Shown here one piece after another: positions 1-7,385 of a DNA stretch of 36,980 nt. The number at the start of each line of letters is the position of its first letter. Within the stretch, counting starts at the first letter, position 1. The translations under genes and the position numbers were made by a program. Source of the stretch: CAZWHE01 sp964633825 (lineage in GTDB: Bacteria > Planctomycetota > B15-G4 > CAYZWU01); NCBI GenBank assembly GCA_964633825.1, contig CAZWHE010000021.1, forward strand, positions 1-36,980. Direction: 5' to 3'. A model generated the notes under the pieces. The model saw only the letters and a list, made by a program, of their open reading frames with translations. It was not told the origin of the DNA and ran no database searches.

Positions 1-68
1 ACGGCGGCCCGGAGCCCGGCGAGGCCGGTTCCGAGAATGATCACATCGTGTGTCACTGTTCCGTCCAT
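1..68 (-). CDS. FAD-dependent oxidoreductase, N-terminus only (succinate dehydrogenase/fumarate reductase flavoprotein-like)
   Basis: Only the first 22 codons are present; the gene runs off the left edge. Reading minus from the ATG at 68, the N-terminus carries a dinucleotide-binding fingerprint, HDVIILGTGLAGLRAA (residues 7-22, GxGxAG type), typical of the FAD domain of the SdhA/FrdA/TfrA/L-aspartate oxidase flavoprotein family. An AGAGGG-like ribosome binding site lies a few bases upstream. The gene follows korD-korA-korB in the same direction with an 84-bp gap, so it may be co-transcribed; a succinate- or fumarate-linked flavoprotein beside a 2-oxoglutarate-type oxidoreductase would fit a TCA-type pathway, but that is inference. 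The fragment is too short to separate the family members. Confidence 0.6.
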   Translation of the reverse strand, partial: MDGTVTHDVIILGTGLAGLRAA

Positions 69-152
69 GGAGAACCCTCTTTATCTTCGGACAGTAAGAT
101 ATGATTAAGTCGGTTAAGCTGAAAGGATTAAAGTCTCAAAGGATTGACGGGA

Positions 153-1046
153 TCAACACAAAAATTCCCGGCCCTGTTCCCAGGTGATGTTGAAAGACGT
201 GTCGTCGTCGAGACGCGGGCGGATCTCTTCTTTCCAGAATTTCTTGTACTTGGCGTGGTAGGACTTTTCATCCACGTCGTGGAGAACGCCGGTTGTGAGC
301 TTGCCCTCGAGCTTTTCGGGCGGCATCTTGGCCGCGGCCTTGACGCTGACGGCCGATTCCTTGAGCCAGTTCATCATCGCCGTGGCCTGTGGCATCTTGT
401 TCAGGCGGCCGTGGATCGTGTGGCAGAAGGCGATCACGTCCACGAGGGCGAAGGCCTCTTTTTCGATCGCCTGGGCGATGAGGTTCGTCATCTCCACGGC
501 TTTGTAGGCGGTGGTGCGGGCGATGAAGGGCGCGCCCGATCCCTTTGCCAGCTCGCAGATGTCGAACGGCTTTTCCACGTTCCCGTAGGGAGCCGTCGTT
601 GCCCTCTTGCCCACGGGCGTGGTGGGCGAATACTGGCCGCCCGTCATGCCGTAGTTGTTGTTGTCCACGAGGATGACGGTCATGTCGATGTTCCGCCGGG
701 CCGTGTGGATGAAGTGGTTGCCGCCGATGGCGGTGGCGTCGCCGTCGCCCGTGATCACGATGACCTTCATTTTCGGCTGGGCGAGCTTGACGCCCGTGGC
801 GAAAGTGAGCGCGCGGCCGTGGGCCGTGTGGATCGAACAGAAGTCGGCATAGACGGGCATGCGCGAGGAACAGCCGATCCCGGAGACGAGCACCACGTCT
901 TCCTTGGGGATTTCGAGCTTGTGAATCGCGCGCAGGAGCGAATTGAAGACGATTCCGTTGCCGCAGCCGGGGCACCAGACATGGGACAGCTTTTTTCCGG
1001 GCCGCAGGTACTTGTATGTGATGGGGATGTCCTGGAGTCCTGGCAT
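153..1046 (-). CDS. korB: 2-oxoacid:ferredoxin oxidoreductase, beta subunit (TPP-binding), set 1
   Basis: 297 aa, the usual length for KorB/OorB-type beta subunits. This subunit binds thiamine diphosphate and a 4Fe-4S cluster and carries out oxidative decarboxylation of a 2-oxoacid to its acyl-CoA with ferredoxin as acceptor. Visible motifs: WCPGCGNG (about residue 24) and GIGCSSR for cluster cysteines, a further Cys in the VIAFCHT segment, and the TPP/Mg motif GDGDATAIGGNH followed by NNNYGMTGGQ. It begins 13 bp after korA ends, in the order korD-korA-korB. Substrate is not readable from sequence; 2-oxoglutarate is the commonest for this four-subunit, korDABC-type arrangement. A gamma subunit is not adjacent. 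Confidence 0.9.
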   Translation of the reverse strand: MPGLQDIPITYKYLRPGKKLSHVWCPGCGNGIVFNSLLRAIHKLEIPKEDVVLVSGIGCSSRMPVYADFCSIHTAHGRALTFATGVKLAQPKMKVIVITGDGDATAIGGNHFIHTARRNIDMTVILVDNNNYGMTGGQYSPTTPVGKRATTAPYGNVEKPFDICELAKGSGAPFIARTTAYKAVEMTNLIAQAIEKEAFALVDVIAFCHTIHGRLNKMPQATAMMNWLKESAVSVKAAAKMPPEKLEGKLTTGVLHDVDEKSYHAKYKKFWKEEIRPRLDDDTSFNITWEQGREFLC

Positions 1047-1059
1047 TTGAGTGGTCCTT

Positions 1060-2199
1060 TTAGAGTTCCTCTTTCACCTTGGCCATGATCTGCGCCGGTG
1101 TAATGATCAGGCCGTCGAACCGGTTGAGACCGACGACCTTGGTTTCGTGCCCGGTCATGCGCTCTGTTTCGAGGTTGATCTGGCCCCAGTTCAATTCGGG
1201 CACGACAACGAGCTTCGCATTCAGGGCGCGTTCCTTGAAAGCTTTCTCGGGAAAGGGCCAGATAACGATCGGCCGGAAAAGTCCGGCCTTGACGCCTTCT
1301 TTTCTGAGCATCTTGACGGCCGCGCGGGCCGGCCGGGCGATGCATCCGTAGGCGACGATGAGAACCTCGGCGTCGTCCGCCTCGAGCTCGTCGTATTTGA
1401 TGATTTCGTCGAGATGGTCTTCGAACTTCCCTTTCTGGCGTTCGAGCATGGCGAGCGCCTCGTCCGGGCGGTTGGTTGGAAAACCCTTCTCGTCGTGCGT
1501 CAGGCTCTCCACGTGGAACCTGAACCCCTCTCCGAATGAGGCAAAAGGCGCATTGCAGACCGTATCCGGACCGTAGTGAAGGTATTCTTCATTGGGCACC
1601 GTCGGTGTTTTGCGGTCGTAAATCTCCATCTCCGTGTTGTGCGGAACGCGGATCTTTTCCCGCATGTGGCCCACCACCTCGTCGAGAAGAAGGATGACGG
1701 GTGTGCGGAATTTTTCGGAGAGGTTGAAACAGTCGAAGGTGACCGAATAGGTCTCCTGAACCGAGGAAGGTGAAATGGCGATCATATAATGGTCGCCGTG
1801 GGTTCCCCACCGCGCCTGCATCACGTCTCCCTGTGACGGCTGGGTGGGAAGGCCTGTGGAAGGCCCCGCCCTCTGCACGTTCACGATGACGCAGGGGGTT
1901 TCGGTGATGCACCCCAGCCCGATGAGCTCCTGCATGAGCGAGAATCCCGGACCGCTCGTGGCCGTCATCGACTTCATGCCGGCGATGGAAGCGCCGAGAA
2001 CGGCGCCGATGGACGCGATCTCGTCCTCCATCTGAATGAAGGTGCCGTTTACGAGGGGGAGCTCCCTCGCCATGAGCTCGGCAACCTCGGTGGAGGGCGT
2101 GATCGGATACCCGCCGAAGAAACGGCAGCCCGCGTTCAGTGCGGCATAGGCGCAGGATTCATTGCCTTGCCAGAAACGGCGAATTTCTTCCTTGGCCAT
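1060..2199 (-). CDS. korA: 2-oxoacid:ferredoxin oxidoreductase, alpha subunit, set 1
   Basis: 379 aa, full length for KorA/OorA. The N-terminal pyrimidine-binding domain contains the family segments GGYPITPSTEVAE (about residues 29-41), ATSGPGFSLMQE and STGLPTQPSQGDVMQARWG; the C-terminal half carries the transketolase C-like domain with the PELNWGQ segment. It pairs with the beta subunit to form the catalytic core that oxidises a 2-oxoacid plus CoA. An AAGGA ribosome binding site precedes the ATG at 2199, and the gene sits 21 bp after korD. It is clearly a paralogue of the alpha subunit at 6228-7385. Confidence 0.9.
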   Translation of the reverse strand: MAKEEIRRFWQGNESCAYAALNAGCRFFGGYPITPSTEVAELMARELPLVNGTFIQMEDEIASIGAVLGASIAGMKSMTATSGPGFSLMQELIGLGCITETPCVIVNVQRAGPSTGLPTQPSQGDVMQARWGTHGDHYMIAISPSSVQETYSVTFDCFNLSEKFRTPVILLLDEVVGHMREKIRVPHNTEMEIYDRKTPTVPNEEYLHYGPDTVCNAPFASFGEGFRFHVESLTHDEKGFPTNRPDEALAMLERQKGKFEDHLDEIIKYDELEADDAEVLIVAYGCIARPARAAVKMLRKEGVKAGLFRPIVIWPFPEKAFKERALNAKLVVVPELNWGQINLETERMTGHETKVVGLNRFDGLIITPAQIMAKVKEEL

Positions 2200-2220
2200 T
2201 TCCTTCTCCCTGGAGAGCGG

Positions 2221-2592
2221 TCATTTCCCGCTGTTCTTTTCTTTCTTTTTTCCGACAACGAAGATTGCGAGGTCGGGACATCTCAGCTCGCACATGCGGC
2301 AGAGAATACAGTCTTCGGGCTTTGTCTGTACGACTTTGAATTCGTTGTCGAGCTCGAGGGTGTTCTTTGGACAAAACTCGACGCATATATCGCACCCCTT
2401 GCACCACTTCCTGAACACGTAGACGGGCTTTTCATAGGTCTTCAAATCATCGTCGATGAGAGTCAGGGCCTGCTCGAGTGTGCAGGAGTGGGCGAGCTTG
2501 AGCTCCTCCATTTCCTTTTCACTGACGGCAAGGCTGCCTTCCGTCTCACAGGTGGATTGAGGTGCGATGGGATCGGGATCGTTATCGTTCAT
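2221..2592 (-). CDS. korD: 2-oxoacid:ferredoxin oxidoreductase, delta (2x 4Fe-4S ferredoxin) subunit, set 1
   Basis: 123 aa. The C-terminal half is a classic two-cluster ferredoxin: CKGCDICVEFCP (about residue 65) and CILCRMCELRCP. It would relay electrons from the TPP/beta site to soluble ferredoxin or another acceptor. The roughly 60-residue N-terminal extension before the first cluster is longer than in the set 2 paralogue (94 aa). The start is uncertain: the ATG at 2592 lacks a clear ribosome binding site, and an internal ATG at 2511 is preceded by AAGGA at very short spacing. First gene of a minus-strand korD-korA-korB operon. Confidence 0.85.
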   Translation of the reverse strand: MNDNDPDPIAPQSTCETEGSLAVSEKEMEELKLAHSCTLEQALTLIDDDLKTYEKPVYVFRKWCKGCDICVEFCPKNTLELDNEFKVVQTKPEDCILCRMCELRCPDLAIFVVGKKKEKNSGK

Positions 2593-2888
2593 AAGATGGC
2601 CGTCCTCGGTATCAAAGAAACCGGCACGCCATCACAAATAATATCGGGTGTCTGGGTGCGCCGTTTGTTTTTGAAAGTCGCGATTATTCATGGCCCGTGA
2701 ATCCGGACATGATTAATAAAGATCGGGGTTAATGGCAACGAAATATTGGCGGAATAATCAAACTTTTCCGCGATTTTCCACGGTTTGATCGCCGTTGCGC
2801 CCGGGTCGGGTCTTGGCGAGCATCATCGGCCGGCAAAAAATAAGGAGGGGACTCGCCGGTCCCCCCCCTTCGGGTCGATCGTTTTTCG
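2593..2888. other. Intergenic region upstream of korDAB, including a terminator of the preceding gene
   Basis: 296 bp without a convincing gene. It should hold the promoter of the minus-strand korDAB operon, but I could not find a convincing -35/-10 pair. The distal part (2834-2864) holds an intrinsic terminator for the gene at 2889-3830. Confidence 0.5.
2834..2864 (-). terminator. Intrinsic terminator after the 313-aa gene
   Basis: On the minus strand a hairpin with stem GGGGAC/GTCCCC and 6-nt loop (2847-2864) is followed by TCCTTATTTTTT, a good U-run. It lies about 25 bp after the stop of the gene at 2889-3830 and would separate its transcription from korDAB. Confidence 0.7.
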
Positions 2889-3830
2889 TCACGAAATGTC
2901 GGTGAGAGACTGTTCCAGAGAGTGGCCGGCCGTCTTCTCCCAGGCCGATTTGACGACGAGCTCGGCATAGAGAACGGCTTCGTCCATGCCGCGGAAGAGC
3001 GCTTCTTCTTCTTCCGCAATGGCGGCTTCCTGGGAGGCGATTGTGCGGTCAAGCTCTTCGAGATGGCGGACATAGGCTTCCTCGATCGCGGGGAGCACCT
3101 TCATTGTCACAAAAGGCTGGGAAATGAACTTGATCCCGCTCTTGCCGGCCTGGTTGACGATGCGGCAGAGCTCCATGTTGGTGACGGGGATTTCCTTTCC
3201 GAGAGAACTGAGAAAGATGGAGACTCCCATCTTGTCGCTGCGGGGCAGGAAACCGGTGGCTTCACGTGTATCGGTCGAGAGAAAAAGGCTCACGTGGTGT
3301 TTGACGCTTTTTTCCTTGGCCTTGTTGGCGGGAAGGGCCTCCGCTTCACAGTAGCATCCCGAAATGAGTGTTTTCAGAACCGCTTCGGGCGAGTCTTTCG
3401 GGCTGTGGATAACTAGGATTTTTCGTTTGAGAACGCTTTCTTTATAAAGTTTGTTGAAATAATCCTTGTCCTGGCGATATGCCGTTCCCATGGCGGACTT
3501 GTGTTTGGCGCAAAAGGCCTCGAGGATTTCAAGAAAGCTGTTGAATAGAGAGAAATCGACGGGGCTCTTTTCCCAAAGGGCCCGATTGCGAAGCGCTGCA
3601 TTGATGGGAACGAGCTCCTGGTCCTCGATTCCGGCTTTTTGGCAAAGCGTCTCCAAGATTTTCTCGAGATACCCGGCACTGGAAAGGCATTCCCGCCTGA
3701 GCACAACCGGCGGATTGTTGCCATCAAAATGCGTCATGGCTTTCAAACATTTGATAATGGTTATCAATGGTCTAAGAATTGGAAATACAAAGCTTTGTGC
3801 GGGAAGTACCGGAATCTGGGTCGATTTCAT
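2889..3830 (-). CDS. Conserved-looking protein of unknown function, divergent from LysR regulator
   Basis: 313 aa; I do not recognise a family. The ATG at 3830 is well supported by GAGGAGG six bases upstream. Visible features: a short hydrophobic N-terminal stretch (about residues 8-27) that is not a clear signal peptide, a central alpha/beta-looking segment beginning KRKILVIHSPKDSPEA (about 135-150), and a C-terminal glutamate-rich helix (IASQEAAIAEEEEALF) that could form a coiled coil. Two nearby cysteines (CYC, about residue 159) could bind metal but nothing proves this. It is transcribed divergently from the LysR gene at 4027, an arrangement in which the regulator often controls its neighbour. 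A strong terminator follows, so it is probably a single-gene transcript. Confidence 0.7.
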   Translation of the reverse strand: MKSTQIPVLPAQSFVFPILRPLITIIKCLKAMTHFDGNNPPVVLRRECLSSAGYLEKILETLCQKAGIEDQELVPINAALRNRALWEKSPVDFSLFNSFLEILEAFCAKHKSAMGTAYRQDKDYFNKLYKESVLKRKILVIHSPKDSPEAVLKTLISGCYCEAEALPANKAKEKSVKHHVSLFLSTDTREATGFLPRSDKMGVSIFLSSLGKEIPVTNMELCRIVNQAGKSGIKFISQPFVTMKVLPAIEEAYVRHLEELDRTIASQEAAIAEEEEALFRGMDEAVLYAELVVKSAWEKTAGHSLEQSLTDIS

Positions 3831-3915
3831 TTTAACCTCCTCAATCGAATTATCGTGATTGTGATATGAATTTTGTTAAAATCATAGTCTAAGAAATCTA
3901 AGTTATTCATAAGTA

Positions 3916-3943
3916 AGTATACCGTCGAGTGACATGAATACAA
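3916..3943 (-). promoter_or_regulatory. Candidate promoter for the 313-aa gene
   Basis: On the minus strand, TTGTAT (3943-3938) and TATACT (3921-3916) are separated by 16 bp. The -10 is a 5/6 match and the -35 is weak. It lies in the AT-rich region shared with the divergent LysR gene. Confidence 0.3.
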
Positions 3944-3951
3944 TTTTTATA

Positions 3952-3981
3952 TTGACATTGATATAGTATTAATATTAATAC
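3952..3981 (+). promoter_or_regulatory. Candidate LysR promoter with 16-bp perfect palindrome
   Basis: TTGACA (3952-3957) is followed after 17-18 bp by TTAATA/TAATAC. The -10 region is embedded in a perfect 16-bp palindrome, GTATTAATATTAATAC (3966-3981). A palindrome over the promoter of a LysR gene that is divergent from another gene is a plausible autoregulatory operator. The assignment is inference. Confidence 0.5.
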
Positions 3982-4026
3982 CTTATTTTGGGTTTAAATA
4001 ACAAAAAAACACAATCTAATCGGAGT

Positions 4027-4947
4027 ATGGCGGTGTTTTTCAGGCAGCTCAGAACTTTTCAGGAAGCAGCGAAATGCGGCAATTTTTCGGATGCGGCCAA
4101 GAGGCTCCATTTGACGCAATCTGCTGTTTCACACCAAATTAAGGCCTTGGAACAGGTGATGGGTGTCAAGCTATACGAGAGACATCGCAGGGGAATCGTC
4201 CTCACTGAGCAGGGGAAGGATGTGCTTTCCCACGTCAACCGGATCATGGCGCGCGTCCAGGATCTCGAGGAATGCCTCAATGCCCTGAGAGGGGGCTTTG
4301 TGGGGAATATTTCCATATCGGCTCATCGAGGCATTATTCAGTACAAACTTCCCCAAGTGGTGAAACTGTTCCGCAAAAGCTACCCCTCGATGGGGCTCGT
4401 CCTGAGCAAGGAAGTCAGCGATGAAGAGATCAACTCCCAGGTCCTTTCGGGGACAGTCGATTTCGGCGTGGCCACCTCATTATCGGACCACGGAGATCTG
4501 AGGTTCAGGGAGTTTTTGTCCTATGATCTCTATCTTTGTGTTCAGTCCGATCATCCCTATGCCAGGCTGACGGAAGATGACCAGAAATTGACGCTCGATG
4601 AGGTGGCGGCCGAGCCGCTCCTTCTCTATGAATCAGGAACGGCAATCAGGACTCATATCGAAAAAATGTTCGACAAGGAGGGCCTCGACTGCATTCCCGT
4701 TGTAGAAACCGGCGGGGCGCTGATCTTGAGAGAATACGCGAAAGCGGGCCTGGGCGGAGCAATCATATCCGGTCTTTCCCTGGAATCCGATCCCGATCCC
4801 GACCTGGGCACAATCAACGTTTCCCATCTCTTCGGGTGCGTCGGATACGGATTCATATACAGGAAGGACAAGTTTTTCACCACAGCACTTCTCGATTTCA
4901 TCAACCTTCTCGACCCTCATTTCACACTCGAGAAAAATATCGAATAA
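4027..4947 (+). CDS. LysR family transcriptional regulator
   Basis: 306 aa, typical LysR length. The N-terminal winged helix-turn-helix is clear: FRQLRTFQEAAKCGNFSDAA followed by the recognition region LTQSAVSHQIKALE, then the linker helix; the rest fits a periplasmic-binding-protein-like effector domain. I chose ATG 4027 because it places the HTH at residue 5 as in other LysR proteins; a TTG at 3988 would add 13 residues with no ribosome binding site. It is divergent from the 313-aa gene and lies upstream of the kor-hdr locus, so it could regulate either or both. The effector is unknown; a small organic or amino acid is common for this family. Confidence 0.92.
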   Translation: MAVFFRQLRTFQEAAKCGNFSDAAKRLHLTQSAVSHQIKALEQVMGVKLYERHRRGIVLTEQGKDVLSHVNRIMARVQDLEECLNALRGGFVGNISISAHRGIIQYKLPQVVKLFRKSYPSMGLVLSKEVSDEEINSQVLSGTVDFGVATSLSDHGDLRFREFLSYDLYLCVQSDHPYARLTEDDQKLTLDEVAAEPLLLYESGTAIRTHIEKMFDKEGLDCIPVVETGGALILREYAKAGLGGAIISGLSLESDPDPDLGTINVSHLFGCVGYGFIYRKDKFFTTALLDFINLLDPHFTLEKNIE

Positions 4948-4952
4948 CACCC

Positions 4953-5133
4953 TAACCCGGACATTTCACGCGCTTTCTACTGCGGAGCCGTGAGATGCGC
5001 TGATAACTGCGTTGCGTATCGCGTTCCGATCCTCAACCTGTCAAAAACAGGCCTGCGGCCGAAACGCTCGCGCGCCTTGTTACAACGCATCTCACGGCTC
5101 CTCGTCACAAAATCGCGTGAAATGTTCGGGTTA
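4953..5133. repeat. 181-bp imperfect inverted repeat, MITE-like element
   Basis: Terminal 20-bp arms at 4953-4972 and 5114-5133 match as inverted repeats with one mismatch. Inner arms of 16 bp (4984-4999 and 5086-5101) are perfect inverted repeats. A small CCTGT/ACAGG hairpin lies at the centre (5037-5051). The whole can fold into one long hairpin. It encodes no protein and starts six bases after the LysR stop codon. Such structure fits a non-autonomous mobile element or a dispersed palindromic repeat; copy number elsewhere cannot be seen here, and I find no clear target-site duplication. Confidence 0.75.
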
Positions 5134-5185
5134 ATCGGCGCTCAAGCTAAATCCGCCGAGATTGGAATCTTCCTCTCTTTTCCTG

Positions 5186-5214
5186 TTGACATGCTTTGAT
5201 AAGAAACATTTAAT
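5186..5214 (+). promoter_or_regulatory. Sigma70-type promoter for the kor-hdr locus
   Basis: Perfect TTGACA (5186-5191) and TTTAAT (5209-5214) with 17-bp spacing, in an AT-rich island downstream of the inverted repeat. Transcription would start near 5221 and give a leader of about 108 bases before the korC start at 5329. A second TATAAT at 5246-5251 lacks a -35. Confidence 0.55.
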
Positions 5215-5328
5215 CCTGACATTAATAACTTTGAAAACACGCGGATATAATCTCCGGAACAAGGAAGCGAGACTCCGGGCGTTTCCTGTTCTATTTTTCA
5301 GATCCTTCTGGGAATAGAGGTTCTTGAC

Positions 5329-5871
5329 ATGGGCTTTCGATACGAGATCCGCCTGGCGGGTTCGGGCGGGCAGGGATTGATCCTTGCGGGTAAGATCCTG
5401 GCGGAAGCGGCTGCTATCTATGACGATAAAAATGCGACCCAAAGCCAGTCCTACGGCCCTGAAGCCCGGGGTGGTGCAAGCAAATCGGAAGTCATCATCA
5501 GCGATGAAGAGATCGACTATCCCAAGGTCACGGACGTGGATCTCTTTCTCGCCCTGACTCAAGAATCTTGCGATTCCTATAATAAAGATTTGAAGCCGGA
5601 CGGCATCATCCTTGTCGATTCGACTTACGTGACCCGGATTCCGGAGGGAAATTTCCGGGTATACAAGGTTCCGATTACCGAACTAGCCACCAAGGAGATC
5701 GGCCACAGAACAGTCACAAACATCGTTGCGCTCGGTATAGTTGTTTCCCTATCGAAGGTCGTTTCGGTTTCCGCCGCTGAGCAGGCCATCCTCTCTCGCG
5801 TTCCCAAAGGAACCGAGGAGATGAACAAGAAAGCGTTCAAAGCCGGAATGGAGGCAGCCAAGGAACTCTGA
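5329..5871 (+). CDS. korC: 2-oxoacid:ferredoxin oxidoreductase, gamma subunit (first copy)
   Basis: 180 aa, normal KorC/OorC length. The N-terminus has the gamma-subunit signature RLAGSGGQGLILAGKILAEA (about residues 8-27), followed by the SYGPEARGG segment and the C-terminal VPKGTEEMNKKAF segment. Gamma subunits contribute to CoA binding and assembly of the four-subunit enzyme. It is 82 bp ahead of korD-korA-korB-korC on the same strand, which already has its own gamma, while the minus-strand korDAB set has none adjacent. It may therefore serve set 1, or be a spare for set 2. It lacks the lysine-rich tail of the second copy. Confidence 0.9.
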   Translation: MGFRYEIRLAGSGGQGLILAGKILAEAAAIYDDKNATQSQSYGPEARGGASKSEVIISDEEIDYPKVTDVDLFLALTQESCDSYNKDLKPDGIILVDSTYVTRIPEGNFRVYKVPITELATKEIGHRTVTNIVALGIVVSLSKVVSVSAAEQAILSRVPKGTEEMNKKAFKAGMEAAKEL

Positions 5872-5953
5872 TCTTTTGCCGTCCTCATTTCTTTTCGCCA
5901 GAGACCGAAACCCCTTCTGAGAGCGCTTTGCATAGGTCAAGGAGGTTTTGGAA

Positions 5954-6238
5954 GTGAAGTTCTGGCGCACACCTCTCGACATCACCAAGCTCAAAATCCC
6001 CCAGGGCGAGCTCCACATCGTGAAGGACCGCTGCAAGGGCTGCGGTTTCTGTGTGGAGTATTGTCCCAAGGAAGTTCTCGTGCTGTCCGAGGAATTCAAC
6101 ATCAAGGGATATCACCCTCCCGTTCCCGTGAAGGAAGGCGAGTGTGTCAACTGCAATCTCTGCGAAACGATCTGTCCCGAGTTCGCAATCTTCTGTGTCC
6201 GGAAAGAAGAAGAGGAGGAAGCGACAAGTGAAAGCTGA
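5954..6238 (+). CDS. korD: 2-oxoacid:ferredoxin oxidoreductase, delta (2x 4Fe-4S ferredoxin) subunit, set 2
   Basis: 94 aa. Two ferredoxin motifs are present, CKGCGFCVEYCP and CVNCNLCETICP, separated by a spacer typical of KorD. The GTG at 5954 is preferred because AAGGAGG (5939-5945) is 8 bp upstream; an in-frame TTG at 5948 would sit too close. The 3' end overlaps the korA start by 11 bp, implying translational coupling. It should relay electrons from the TPP core to the next acceptor, which in this locus could be the Hdr proteins downstream. Confidence 0.88.
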   Translation: MKFWRTPLDITKLKIPQGELHIVKDRCKGCGFCVEYCPKEVLVLSEEFNIKGYHPPVPVKEGECVNCNLCETICPEFAIFCVRKEEEEEATSES

Positions 6239-7385
6239 TCCAGCAGGAGTGGCCACAGGCAACCACTATCTCGACGGTGATTATGCCGCCGCGGAAGGGT
6301 GCTTGGCGGCCGGAGTCCGGTTCGTGGGGGGATACCCGATCACGCCGTCCACCGAGGTCGCCGAGCGGATGACACAGCGATTTCCGCTCGTCGGCGGTTT
6401 TTTCATCCAGATGGAAGACGAGCTGGCTTCGATGAACGCCGTTCTGGGCGCATCCTGGGCGGGAAAAAAGTCGATGACGGTGACGAGCGGGCCCGGCTTC
6501 TCCTTGATGATGGAGAATTTCGGTCTCGGAATCATGCTCGAAACCCCGTGCGTGCTTGTCAATGTACAGCGCGGCGGTCCATCCACCGGCTTGCCGACCA
6601 TGGTCGGACAGGCCGACATGATGCAGGCCAAGTGGGGCTCGCACGGTGATTACGAGGTGATCGCCCTGGCGCCGAGCTCTCCCCAGGAGTGTTTCGATTA
6701 CGCCATCAAGTGCGTCAATCTTTCGGAGAAGTACAGAACGCCCGTCCTTCTCATGATGGACGAATGCGTGGGGCATATGACCGAAAAGGTCGTGATTCCG
6801 CCGCCCGAGGAGATCGAGATCGAGCCCAGGCGCTACACGAAGAAAAAGCCCGAGGATTACCTTCCCTACGAATACGGCGAGGACCTCGTTCCCGAGATGG
6901 CCAAGGCCGGAGACGGGTACCGGTATCACATCACCGGGCTGACTCATGACGAGCGCGGATATCCGGTCATGACGGCCGAGTGCCAGGACAAGTGCGTCAG
7001 GCGTCTCGTCGACAAGATCAAGAAGAACGCCGATGATATCATCGAGATCGAAGAGGAAAAGACAAAGGACGCCGATGTCGTCGTGGTTTCCTATGGAATC
7101 AGCTACCGTGTCGCCCAGCCCGCCGTCGACCGCGCGCGCGCCGACGGGATCAAGATCGGCCAGGTGAGGCTGGTCACGGTCTGGCCCTTCCCCGAAAAAC
7201 GGATCAGGGAGATGGCCAAGAAGATCAAGGCCTTCGTCGTTCCCGAGATCAACCTCGGCCAGATCGCGCTCGAGGTGGAACGGTGCGCCGCGGGGAAGGC
7301 CAAAACGCTTCCCGTGACACACGCCGGCGGATGGGTGCACGAAATCGAAGATGTTTACGCTGTGATCAAGGAGGCGGCAAAATGA
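6228..7385 (+). CDS. korA: 2-oxoacid:ferredoxin oxidoreductase, alpha subunit, set 2
   Basis: 385 aa from the GTG at 6228. That start is chosen for GGAGG nine bases upstream and because it begins just before the conserved N-terminus; an in-frame ATG at 6144 lies inside korD. Family segments: GGYPITPSTEVAE, VTSGPGFSLMME, STGLPTMVGQADMMQAKWG, and PEINLGQ near the C-terminus. Partner of the beta subunit that overlaps it by four bases (ATGA). Closely related to the alpha subunit at 1060-2199; its C-terminal half differs enough to suggest a different substrate or partner, but the substrate is not readable. Confidence 0.9.
   Translation: MKADPAGVATGNHYLDGDYAAAEGCLAAGVRFVGGYPITPSTEVAERMTQRFPLVGGFFIQMEDELASMNAVLGASWAGKKSMTVTSGPGFSLMMENFGLGIMLETPCVLVNVQRGGPSTGLPTMVGQADMMQAKWGSHGDYEVIALAPSSPQECFDYAIKCVNLSEKYRTPVLLMMDECVGHMTEKVVIPPPEEIEIEPRRYTKKKPEDYLPYEYGEDLVPEMAKAGDGYRYHITGLTHDERGYPVMTAECQDKCVRRLVDKIKKNADDIIEIEEEKTKDADVVVVSYGISYRVAQPAVDRARADGIKIGQVRLVTVWPFPEKRIREMAKKIKAFVVPEINLGQIALEVERCAAGKAKTLPVTHAGGWVHEIEDVYAVIKEAAK

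Larger units (their letters stand above)
4948..5328. other. Intergenic region with inverted-repeat element and kor-hdr promoter
   Basis: 381 bp with no supportable gene. It holds a MITE-like imperfect palindrome (4953-5133), then an AT-rich stretch with a sigma70-type promoter (5186-5214), a second isolated TATAAT (5246-5251), and a leader of roughly 110 bases before korC. Confidence 0.7.
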
